Positions 25,363-32,251 of a DNA stretch of 64,000 nt are shown here, piece after piece (within the stretch, counting starts at the first letter, position 1; every line of letters starts with the position of its first letter). The DNA is taken from positions 186,001-250,000 of IMG/VR virus record IMGVR_UViG_3300029983_000007. One strand, 5' to 3'. The DNA is from a virus. The position numbers were made by a program, and so were the translations under genes. The notes under the pieces were generated by a model. It did no database searches. It was given only the letters and a program-made list of their open reading frames with translations, and was not told the origin of the DNA.

Positions 25363-26356
25363 TTTATAATAGACAATAATTCAGAATAATCTTTGTTTAT
25401 AACAAATATAAAATTAAAGCCATTATTTATAGTGGCTTCTTTTTTAGCTTCATTTTTTTCTTTTTCAAGTTCGTAAGTATAACTACTTTTAATTTCAACT
25501 ATCAAATTATAATTAGGTAAATAAAAATCAGGATAATATTTTTTATTTTTATTATCAAAAATATAATCAATATATTTAGCATTTTCTATTTTATAATCAT
25601 CACTAAAATTAATAAGAAAGTCTAACTCATAAGTTCCTCTATATAAATATTGCTTATATTCTTTTAATTGAAATGCTGATTTTTGAGACTTTTTAAAAAT
25701 TTCATAATTTTGTATAGGATATTCTACGCCATATCGTTCTAAATTTATATTTTTAATTTTTTCTTTAATTTCATAATTTTGTATAGGATATTCTACGCCA
25801 TAATCAGCAAGACTTTTTTTATTTTCTTATTTTTTATTTCTTGATTTTGTGAATTATGTTCAACCCCATATCGTTCTAAATTTGTTTTCTTACTTTTTTC
25901 ATTAATTTCATAATTTTGTAAAGCACACACCGTGCCATATTTTTTAAAATTTGTTTTTTTAATTTTTTTATAAAATTCAATATTTTGTGTTGGATATTCT
26001 ACACCATATTTTTCTAAATTTGTTTTTTTGCATTTTTCATTATATTCTTTTGTTTTTGAATAATTATAGACACCATATTTATTTAACATTATTATTTTAA
26101 CTTTTTCTTGACCACACGCACTTGAGCATGAATAGAAATTGCATTTTATGAAACTTTTATAATAAAATCTATATTCCATTATTTTTTCATTACCACATAC
26201 ATCACATTTAACAACAATTTTTTGACTACTACCTTTAGATAAATCTTCTGTATTTATTTCAATGATATCTTTTAATTTGCACTTATATCCTTTTAATATT
26301 AACTCATAAATATTTTTTTTATTGACTTTAATTATAATTTTATTAGTTAATATCAT
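25359..26356 (-). pseudogene. frameshifted homing-endonuclease-like gene
   Basis: From 26356 the frame encodes a Cys-rich domain (KCDVCGNEK, CSSACGQEK) and repeats of KKTNLEKYGVEYPTQN, then stops at 25793. Adding one base to the run of seven A (complement of 25814-25820) restores a frame with no stop to TAG at 25359: two more GVEYPIQN repeats, then a PD-(D/E)XK-like end (YPDFYLPNYNLIVEIKSS). A 1-nt deletion in the homopolymer, or a sequencing error, explains this. An RHH gene overlaps its start. Confidence 0.82.
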
Positions 26357-26535
26357 AATATTATCATTTTTTTCTGAAGTTCTTCTTTGATTGTAGAACT
26401 TTTACATAATTCAGATATTATACAATTCTCTAAGAATTTAGAACGGTTAGAAACTGTGTTATTTATAGTTTCTAATAATTCAGGATTTAATGATATTGAT
26501 ATTATAATTTTTTTATTCTTAACTTTCATAATCAT
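26353..26535 (-). CDS. RHH protein preceding the second endonuclease gene, 60 aa
   Basis: KKIIISISLNPELLETINN is the RHH strand and first helix, and SNRSKFLENCIISELCK the second. It overlaps the frameshifted endonuclease gene by ATGA, repeating the arrangement at 1689-3151. Confidence 0.75.
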   Translation of the reverse strand: MIMKVKNKKIIISISLNPELLETINNTVSNRSKFLENCIISELCKSSTIKEELQKKMIIL

Positions 26536-26675
26536 TTAGTATTTTTATTGTATATATTAATAAAATAAAGTCTAAAAATGCTAATAAAATAGCATTTTTT
26601 GTTAAAGTTATAATATTCAGAACATTAATAAAATAAACTTTTTTGAATTTTATTTATATTAGAATAAAAAATATA

Positions 26676-26834
26676 ATGCGTAAAAAAGTGTCTGATGAAA
26701 ATAAAAGAAAGCATGTTTCATTCTCAATTGATCCAGAAGTTTATGAATTATGGAAGAAATATTGTGAAGATAATGATATTGAGAATTATTCTGAATATAT
26801 TGAGAAAATTATAGTTGAAAAAATGAAAAAATGA
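26676..26834 (+). CDS. RHH protein, 52 aa
   Basis: KHVSFSIDPEVYELWKKYCE then SEYIEKIIVEKMKK: RHH fold. The ATG at 26676 is preferred over an upstream TTG at 26643. It overlaps the next gene, a tag-B protein, by ATGA. Divergent from the RHH gene at 26535. Confidence 0.78.
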   Translation: MRKKVSDENKRKHVSFSIDPEVYELWKKYCEDNDIENYSEYIEKIIVEKMKK

Positions 26835-27109
26835 AAATAGAAGAATTAAAAATTAACCAAACAATAAAATACAAAAAAGAAATACCAGATGTTTTATCAA
26901 TAGATAAAGAATATATTATTACATATAGTAGTTATCTTGGTACTGATATTGTGTCTATTAATAGGAAAAAACGAAAATCTATGAATATTATTGCAATAAA
27001 ATGTGATGATGACGAAATTCATGATTTTTTTCAGAATGAATTTGAAGAATATTTTTATACTGAAAAAGATTATAGGAAAGAGAAAATAATTAAATTGAAT
27101 TATATTTAA
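26831..27109 (+). CDS. small tag-B protein of the GDK family, 92 aa
   Basis: KYKKEIPDVLSIDKEYIITYS in the N-terminal half and EEYFYTEKDYRKEKIIKLNYI at the end place it in the same family as the 5-8.8 kb array, 18 kb away. Paired with an RHH gene. Confidence 0.75.
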   Translation: MKIEELKINQTIKYKKEIPDVLSIDKEYIITYSSYLGTDIVSINRKKRKSMNIIAIKCDDDEIHDFFQNEFEEYFYTEKDYRKEKIIKLNYI

Positions 27110-27125
27110 TTTAGTATTATCATAT

Positions 27126-27168
27126 AAAAATGCACCATTATCAATAGTATCGATAATGGTGCATTTTA
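27126..27168. terminator. bidirectional terminator
   Basis: AAAATGCACCATTATC / GATAATGGTGCATTTT, 16-bp perfect stem with an A run and a T run, between convergent genes. Confidence 0.88.
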
Positions 27169-27492
27169 TATGTTAAATTTATTTGTTATTATTCTAATTT
27201 CTGATATAAATCTATATGCAAGCCAGTCCTCTAAAATTGCGCCAGTTTCAATATCTTTAACATCAACACAAAAATCATCAATATCTTCTATTGTTAAGTA
27301 TTGATGCTCAATCATAATAGTTTCTTTTTGGTGCTCACTATCTTCATTATAAATTCTTAATACTAAGTATTTTTTACCTTTTTGTGGTTCACTATACATA
27401 TTATCATATCCACCATGAATACAAGTGACTTCATCTCCTAATGAGAAATATATATCATTATAATGTTCGAATATTTTAAAGTCTTTTATCAT
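27166..27492 (-). CDS. small tag-A protein, 108 aa
   Basis: Starts MIKDFKIFEHYN and ends ITNKFNI. Body has SLGDEVTCIHGGYDN...GKKYLVLRI, a GD-type beta-barrel-like layout. Last gene of its operon, yet the KFNI end is kept. Overlaps the upstream gene by ATGA. Confidence 0.78.
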   Translation of the reverse strand: MIKDFKIFEHYNDIYFSLGDEVTCIHGGYDNMYSEPQKGKKYLVLRIYNEDSEHQKETIMIEHQYLTIEDIDDFCVDVKDIETGAILEDWLAYRFISEIRIITNKFNI

Positions 27493-27980
27493 AAGTTAAA
27501 TTTGTTTGCTGTTTTATTCAATTTAAATTCTTCGAATTCTTCTGGTGTTAATACTCCAGTTGTTTTAAATATTACATATCCTTCGTTTTTTAAATCTTCT
27601 GTGAAATCTTTAATTTGATAATTTGGATAATAAAATACTTCAGACCAATCTTCATTACCTTCATCTGTATATTCACCTTCATCACTAAAATAATATCCTA
27701 TTGTAATACCAGGTGATTCACTCATAAATCCAAGTTGAGAAATATCACTAAATAATACTATTGATGAATTTGATACAATATCATCAAACAAATTTAAATA
27801 ATCACTTTCAACTTCATAATCAGAGTTATTAATTTCTTCTTTTCCTTCTTCTGTTAATGATATTTTTAAATTACCATTTTCTAATCTTTTCAATGTTAAA
27901 TATTCACCATTTCTTAATTCACTATCATCAAGTGATATCATATTTTCGTTTACATTAAATTTATTAAATTTTGTTATCAT
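27489..27980 (-). CDS. tag-A protein, 163 aa
   Basis: Starts MITKFNKFNVNEN, ends KTANKFNL. Acidic; contains GLTPEEFEEFKLN-like helices near the end (LTPEEFEEFKLN). Overlaps by ATGA the stop of the gene interrupted by the IS element. Unrecognised fold. Confidence 0.75.
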   Translation of the reverse strand: MITKFNKFNVNENMISLDDSELRNGEYLTLKRLENGNLKISLTEEGKEEINNSDYEVESDYLNLFDDIVSNSSIVLFSDISQLGFMSESPGITIGYYFSDEGEYTDEGNEDWSEVFYYPNYQIKDFTEDLKNEGYVIFKTTGVLTPEEFEEFKLNKTANKFNL

Positions 27981-28078
27981 ATATTAAATTTTTTTGTATC
28001 AAAATGTAGTTTCATTTTTTCTATGAAATCAGACATTACAATTTTTGGATTTTTCTTTATTTCTTCTAGATATATATT

Positions 28079-29004
28079 GAAGTCGTCTTGACTTTTTGAG
28101 GAGGGAAACAATATTTAAAAGAAGGGAACGTTTTGTATGCGACAAAACAACAATAACATTCCCTTCATGGTGTACCAAGTACTTGACAAAGATACAATAA
28201 GAATTGAAATACTGCCTCATTTATCGGTAGCAAAAAGAGGTTTTAAGACCACAAGTTGTCTGATTGAAGTAGTAAATAGCATTTTATATAAGCTGAAAAC
28301 AGGCTGTCAATGGTATCTGTTGCCAGTAAGAAGTTTGTTCTCAGATGTAGTCTTAAGCCATAAAACCATTTTTGGTCATTTTCGCAAATGGTGTAAGAGT
28401 GGTGAGTGGGAATACTGTTGGACGAAAATACTGGAAAAATACAAGTCGTTCTTGGATTTATCTAGTGCCGACTTGGATGGTAGTCATGCCACAGCACTTC
28501 GCGGAGGCGAAGAAGTGGCTTATCAGGGTAGGAAGAAAAGGAAAACGACAAATTCTTTGTTTCTTTCTGACCGACAGGGTTTACCTTTAGCTTTATCAAA
28601 TCCAATTGCAGGTAACCATAATGATTTATATGCAATTGAGAAATCCTCAGAAGAACTATTTTCAACTTTAGGGGAGGCAAAGATTAGTACAGATGGTCTT
28701 TTTATTAATGCTGATTCTGGTTTTGATTCAAAAAACTTTCGATCGATTTGTGAAAAATGGGGAGTAATTCCCAATGTTGCTTTCAACTATCGCAATGGTG
28801 AAAACAAAGATGAGTATTTATTAGATGATTTACTTTACAAACAAAGATACGTCATTGAAAGAACAAATGCTTGGATGGACAGTTTCAGATCGCTGCTTAA
28901 TAGATTTGATTATACGGTTTCAAGCTGGAAAAGCTTCAATTACATAGCTTTTATGATTATATTATTCAAGAAAATTAAAACTAACAAAAAGTCAAGATGA
29001 CTTC
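28079..29004 (+). mobile_element. IS5-family insertion sequence, 926 bp
   Basis: Imperfect terminal inverted repeats GAAGTCGTCTTGACTTTTTG (left) and its near complement at the right end (one mismatch in 20), flanked by 3-bp direct repeats ATT at 28076-28078 and 29005-29007. One DDE transposase fills the interior. Base composition is much less AT-rich than the phage DNA, as expected for a recent arrival from a host. Confidence 0.92.
28137..29000 (+). CDS. IS5-family DDE transposase
   Basis: 287 aa. Catalytic triad visible as D114 (DLDGSHA), D193 (NADSGFD) and E241 (YVIERTNAWMDSFR), with the RGGE and KKRKTTNSLFL segments typical of IS5 relatives. The N-terminal 90 residues (LLPVRSLF, HFRKWCKSGEW) match the DNA-binding part. 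The frame is complete, so the element is probably active. Confidence 0.92.
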   Translation: MRQNNNNIPFMVYQVLDKDTIRIEILPHLSVAKRGFKTTSCLIEVVNSILYKLKTGCQWYLLPVRSLFSDVVLSHKTIFGHFRKWCKSGEWEYCWTKILEKYKSFLDLSSADLDGSHATALRGGEEVAYQGRKKRKTTNSLFLSDRQGLPLALSNPIAGNHNDLYAIEKSSEELFSTLGEAKISTDGLFINADSGFDSKNFRSICEKWGVIPNVAFNYRNGENKDEYLLDDLLYKQRYVIERTNAWMDSFRSLLNRFDYTVSSWKSFNYIAFMIILFKKIKTNKKSR

Positions 29005-30061
29005 ATTATATGATTCACTTATATCATCTCCTGAAACACCATCATTATTATATTCTGATATTTTATCAGATAATCTTTCATTGAAAGTTTCATTTAGATC
29101 TTTTGTGCTTCCATTGTAACCATAGTAAGGTTGTGAATAATCAATGACATCATCTTGATAACTATCATCATATTTTTTTATGATAAATTTAGCTTTATAT
29201 GCATCAGTTTTTGTGTCAAATTTTAACCATAACATTGGTTCTTTACTGTTGTTATAATTATTCCATTTTATAGAATCTCTTGATACTCCAAAAAACGAAT
29301 ATGCCTTACCAATTATATCACTCCAAGCTTCTGCTTCATCTGCTGCTTCATGTCCTGAGCGAATACAATCTAATAACATTCCTTTAAGTTCATCCATATC
29401 ATATTCTTCTATTATATCAACTATATCAGAGTAATCAGAAATATTGTCAATATCTTCAATATCAATATCAATATTATTATTAATTAGTTCAAGAGTGAGT
29501 AATACCTTAATTATATCTATATTTTCTTTATCCAAAGTCATGTTATCATTAATACTAAAACTTGAGTCGTTATATTGAAATAAATCATATGCGTCACCAG
29601 ATAACATTGTTGAGATAAAATTATCTGATGTATTATCACCAATCTTAAAATAGTCAGAAAAAAAAGGAAAATCTTTAACAACTAGCCAATAATCATCATC
29701 ATCTTTTACTATCTCTTTACATTTTAGATTTTCTCCATAATAATTCAACAACTCAACATTGTCTTCGATTGTTTCTTTCAAATCAATATTATCATCTTCT
29801 AATGTATAAAAATCTCCTCTATAAAAATCAAATACCATTTTATCATCATTTTTGTTATTTGTATTTAAAAAAATGTTAGAAAAATTCCCTTTATATGAAT
29901 CCATATTAATATTACCATCTTTTGACCATTCAGTTAATGCATCAAATGAGTTTGCTTTTTCTATTTTCCAATTTTCATTTTCGAATAGTATTGTGAAATC
30001 TCTATTAGATTGCTCTAAATTTGAATCATTTATTTCCTTGAAATAATATAAATGTTTCATG

Positions 30062-30499
30062 TTATATGTTGTATTTTTTTGTTGTTTTATATATTTCTAT
30101 TCCACCAACCTGATAAATACAATTTAATAAATAAGAAATACTATCTACATCACCAATGAATCCTGGATTTGAATCGTCATCAAGATTATTTATTGGAAAT
30201 CCTTCAATAAATAATGATTCATCTAATCCTCCTGATTGCGCACCACTATTCCAAATTGTATATCTTACACCAAATATTTTAACTAATGCATAAGCACCTT
30301 GATATAAATCATGCACCCTGATATCATCAATTTTTAATATGTTATCATTGTATAATTGAGATATTATTTCAGTTAAACTCTCTTGTAAATAATAAATCAA
30401 TGTTGATTCTTCACTGTCATCGTCAGGATTGTCTTTAACATATTTCCAATTAATATGTCTGTTCAATTCACCTGATTCATATATTTTTAAGTGTTTCAT
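30062..30499 (-). CDS. tag-A protein, 145 aa (paralogue of the next gene)
   Basis: MKHLKIYESGELNRHINWKYV...YQGAYALVKIFGVRY...KTTKKYNI (tag A end with Tyr for Phe). Clearly duplicated with the gene at 30504: same NPDDDSEE, QGAYA and GGIEIY landmarks. Confidence 0.8.
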   Translation of the reverse strand: MKHLKIYESGELNRHINWKYVKDNPDDDSEESTLIYYLQESLTEIISQLYNDNILKIDDIRVHDLYQGAYALVKIFGVRYTIWNSGAQSGGLDESLFIEGFPINNLDDDSNPGFIGDVDSISYLLNCIYQVGGIEIYKTTKKYNI

Positions 30500-30503
30500 A
30501 TTT

Positions 30504-30935
30504 TTATATGTTAAATTTTTTTGAAGAAAGATATATTTCTATACCACCAGATTTATAAATATCATTTAATAAATCTGATATTTCTTCAACATCTCCTTTA
30601 TAGCCAGGTATTTCATCTTCATCCATATTATTTATAGGAAATTTTCCAATGTATAAATAATCTAATGAATATATTTCACTTATTCTATAGTTTTTGTTAA
30701 ATATTCTAACTATAGCATAAGCGCCTTGAGATAAATCAAATCCTCTGATATTTATTATTTCTACTATATTATCATTATCTAATAAAGATACAACTTCTTC
30801 TATTTTATTTTGTAAATCTTTAATTAAACTAGCTTCATCACTATCATCATCAGGATTGTTTTTGACATAATTCCAATCAATATCTTTACTCCATTCACCA
30901 GTTTCATAGATTTTATATGATTTTATGTGTTTCAT
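30504..30935 (-). CDS. tag-A protein, 143 aa (paralogue of the previous gene)
   Basis: MKHIKSYKIYETGEWSKDI...LSQGAYAIVRIFNKNY...SSKKFNI. First gene of a minus-strand operon. Unrecognised fold; the pair is probably a tandem duplication. Confidence 0.8.
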   Translation of the reverse strand: MKHIKSYKIYETGEWSKDIDWNYVKNNPDDDSDEASLIKDLQNKIEEVVSLLDNDNIVEIINIRGFDLSQGAYAIVRIFNKNYRISEIYSLDYLYIGKFPINNMDEDEIPGYKGDVEEISDLLNDIYKSGGIEIYLSSKKFNI

Positions 30936-30965
30936 TAAAATATTTTTTATTTATATATAAAAAAA

Positions 30966-30997
30966 CTTGCACAATAAAAAAATTTATATTATCTTTG
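30966..30997 (+). promoter_or_regulatory. promoter of the 67-aa gene and tRNA region
   Basis: CTTG at 30966-30969, a 20-nt spacer and TATCTTTG at 30990-30997. No better promoter lies between here and the tRNA genes, so the leader ORFs, the 67-aa gene and the tRNA cluster may form one transcription unit. Confidence 0.65.
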
Positions 30998-31009
30998 TAT
31001 TGGTTTTTA

Positions 31010-31045
31010 ATGTCTATTACTTGTTGTGAAACAAATGACGTTTAA
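31010..31045 (+). CDS. possible 11-aa leader peptide (MSITCCETNDV)
   Basis: An ATG lies only about 6 nt after the expected transcription start, followed by 11 codons with two adjacent Cys codons and TAA, then a stable hairpin before the next gene. Could be a leader peptide or chance; no clear competing antiterminator pairing was found. Confidence 0.3.
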   Translation: MSITCCETNDV

Positions 31046-31064
31046 TTTTAATTTCATAATTAAA

Positions 31065-31099
31065 AAAACTCTCACTGATGAAAATTCAGTGAGAGTTTT
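31065..31099 (+). terminator. strong hairpin before the 67-aa gene
   Basis: AAAACTCTCACTG / CAGTGAGAGTTTT, perfect 13-bp stem, 9-nt loop, but only four T after the stem. It sits in the 5' leader, 17 nt before the ATG, so it may be a weak terminator or attenuator. Confidence 0.7.
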
Positions 31100-31116
31100 G
31101 AAAAATTAAAAATATA

Positions 31117-31320
31117 ATGAAAGAGTTGATAGATGATAGTTTAGTTCCAGGTAGAGGATATTATTATTTACTAGATTGGAATGAATCTGATAGATGGGAA
31201 ACAATGTTCAGACTATTCGAAAAAACCAGACTGTGTGATTTAGAATTACATGAATACATACAGTTGCTTGAAATTGCAACAAAAAAAGATTTAGAAGCAT
31301 TAAAAATAGAAAAAACTTAA
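31117..31320 (+). CDS. hypothetical protein, 67 aa
   Basis: MKELIDDSLVPGRGYYYLLDW...LELHEYIQLLEIATKKDLEALKIEKT: a short N-terminal strand part and a helical, amphipathic end. Lies 46 nt before the Gln leader ORF and on the same strand. Unrecognised. Confidence 0.65.
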   Translation: MKELIDDSLVPGRGYYYLLDWNESDRWETMFRLFEKTRLCDLELHEYIQLLEIATKKDLEALKIEKT

Positions 31321-31366
31321 TAAAATTATATTACTATATACATTACAATAAAAAATTAAAATTCTT

Positions 31367-31420
31367 ATGAATAACAATATCTCAAATATGATTCAGCAAC
31401 AACAACAAACTTACGTTTGA
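31367..31420 (+). CDS. Gln-rich leader peptide (17 aa, five consecutive Gln)
   Basis: Encodes MNNNISNMIQQQQQTYV. CAG at 31394 and four CAA codons to 31408 lie 10-24 nt before the first competing RNA segment, and the TGA stop overlaps that segment. This is the geometry of amino-acid attenuation leaders: a ribosome reaching the stop covers segment 2, while a ribosome waiting at Gln codons leaves it free. Placed directly ahead of tRNA genes for Gln. Confidence 0.72.
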   Translation: MNNNISNMIQQQQQTYV

Positions 31421-31504
31421 TTGGGTTAGCATCATGTTTGTTTTTCACCCAATCCTGAAATGGTTTGGGTTTTTTTGTGCCCAACTTTTTAAGTTGGGTT
31501 TTTT
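31419..31504 (+). promoter_or_regulatory. transcription attenuator: alternating antiterminator and tandem terminators
   Basis: Segments: 2, GATTGGGT (31419-31426); 3, ACCCAATCC (31447-31455); 4, GGTTTGGGT (31462-31470) plus seven T; 5, CCCAACTT (31480-31487); 6, AAGTTGGG (31491-31498) plus six T. Pair 2-3 (8 bp) excludes the 3-4 terminator, and pair 4-5 (TTGGG/CCCAA) excludes the 5-6 terminator. So one state gives two terminators (3-4, 5-6) and the other gives two antiterminators (2-3, 4-5). The switch is set by ribosome position on the Gln leader. Confidence 0.8.
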
Positions 31505-31513
31505 GTTAAATAC

Positions 31514-31584
31514 TGCTCTATGTTGTAATGATAGCAATCAGGAATTTGGATCCTGCAGATTAGGTTTGAGTCCTAATAGAGCAA
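31514..31584 (+). tRNA. tRNA-Gln (TTG)
   Basis: Acceptor TGCTCTA/TAGAGCA, anticodon stem CAGGA/TCCTG with loop ATTTGGA (anticodon TTG), T arm TTAGG-TTTGAGT-CCTAA. The discriminator A is followed by CAA, not CCA. First tRNA after the attenuator. Confidence 0.85.
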
Positions 31585-31598
31585 CAACACAATGTCAC

Positions 31599-31683
31599 TG
31601 CCTTGTGATGGAATTGGTTAAACATGTCAGTCTTTGAAACTGATGCTCATATGAGCTTGTGGGTTCGAATCCCACTAAGGCGA
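31599..31683 (+). tRNA. class II tRNA with TTG in the anticodon position
   Basis: D arm ATG-GAATTGGTTAAA-CAT, anticodon stem TCAGT/ACTGA with loop CTTTGAA (TTG at 34-36), a long variable arm GCTC-ATAT-GAGC, and T arm GTGGG-TTCGAAT-CCCAC. The long variable arm is normal for Leu, Ser or Tyr tRNAs, not Gln, so the charging identity is uncertain. The acceptor TGCCTTG/TAAGGCG has terminal wobble pairs. Followed by ACAA. Confidence 0.78.
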
Positions 31684-31693
31684 CAAATTATAT

Positions 31694-31766
31694 TGTTCAT
31701 TAGCGCAATTGGTAGAGCGTCAGATTCTGGATCTGAAGGTTGAAAGTCCGAATCTTTCATGAATAA
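31694..31766 (+). tRNA. tRNA-Gln (CTG)
   Basis: Acceptor TGTTCAT/ATGAATA (one G-T pair), D arm GCGCAATTGGTAGAGC, anticodon stem TCAGA/TCTGA with loop TTCTGGA (CTG), T arm GAAAG-TCCGAAT-CTTTC. Discriminator A followed by CAA. Confidence 0.85.
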
Positions 31767-31775
31767 CAAATACAT

Positions 31776-31847
31776 TCTCATATTGTATAACGGCTATTAC
31801 ATTTGTTTTTGGAACAAATAATCTAGGTTCAACTCCTAGTGTGAGAA
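31776..31847 (+). tRNA. tRNA-Gln (TTG), second copy
   Basis: Acceptor TCTCATA/TGTGAGA, anticodon stem TTTGT/ACAAA with loop TTTTGGA (TTG), T arm CTAGG-TTCAACT-CCTAG. The D arm ACGGCTATTACA is short. Last of the cluster; a terminator follows directly. Confidence 0.8.
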
Positions 31848-31848
31848 C

Positions 31849-31884
31849 AAAAAACTCTGAAATTTAAATTTCAGAGTTTTTTTT
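31849..31884. terminator. bidirectional terminator after the tRNA cluster
   Basis: Perfect palindrome, each arm 17 nt (AAAAAACTCTGAAATTT and its complement), T run beyond. It also overlaps the end of the convergent 92-aa gene. Confidence 0.88.
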
Positions 31885-32142
31885 ATAATCATTGTACTTT
31901 TTTAAGAATTCCTCATCATTTGATTTATTAAATTTCATTTGATATTGTAATATTTGACCTAATTCTATTCCAGATAATTCACCTGAATCAAAGCCAAGTT
32001 CTTTTATTATTTGAAATATTGTTTTGTTTTTCATATCTTCTTTACTTGTTGTTCTGAATTTGAATTCTAATTCCATTGCTAATTTTTTAATTTTTTCAGG
32101 AATATCATATTCAAAAAATTCATAAACTTTAATATGCTTCAT
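31864..32142 (-). CDS. tag-A (N-terminal) protein, 92 aa
   Basis: Starts MKHIKVYEFFEYDIPEKI and is mostly helical, ending LKKYNDYKKNSEI with no KFNI. Its stop lies in the bidirectional terminator. The C-terminal tag may have been lost when the tRNA block came to lie here. Confidence 0.7.
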   Translation of the reverse strand: MKHIKVYEFFEYDIPEKIKKLAMELEFKFRTTSKEDMKNKTIFQIIKELGFDSGELSGIELGQILQYQMKFNKSNDEEFLKKYNDYKKNSEI

Positions 32143-32171
32143 ATGTTATTTTTTATGATATATATAAAAAA

Positions 32172-32228
32172 AATAAGTGCTATAATTTGTGTTTAGATCT
32201 TCACAGACATATTCACATAGCACTTATT
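32172..32228. repeat. 12-bp inverted repeat with structured loop
   Basis: AATAAGTGCTAT (32172-32183) and ATAGCACTTATT (32217-32228) around a 33-nt loop that itself holds TGTG...CACA around an AGATCT palindrome. No long T run. Lies between two minus-strand genes; could be a structured RNA, an operator or a processing site. Confidence 0.6.
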
Positions 32229-32251
32229 ACCAATAATCATTTATGACGACA

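Larger units (their letters stand above)
27977..30060 (-). pseudogene. tag-A gene split by the IS element
   Basis: The 5' part (30060-29005) encodes a 354-aa acidic protein starting MKHLYYFKEIND; the IS then adds the artificial end ILTFC (stop at 28981). The 3' part (28078-27977) still encodes YLEEIKKNPK...DTKKFNI and a stop. Removing the IS and one copy of the 3-bp ATT duplication joins the parts in frame (SESYN-IYLEEI). Before insertion it was a complete tag-A protein of about 390 aa. Function unknown. Confidence 0.88.

Noticed and set aside
31434-31637. Plus-strand reading frame across the attenuator and tRNA genes
   Set aside because: It runs through two terminator hairpins and two tRNA genes and cannot be a real gene.
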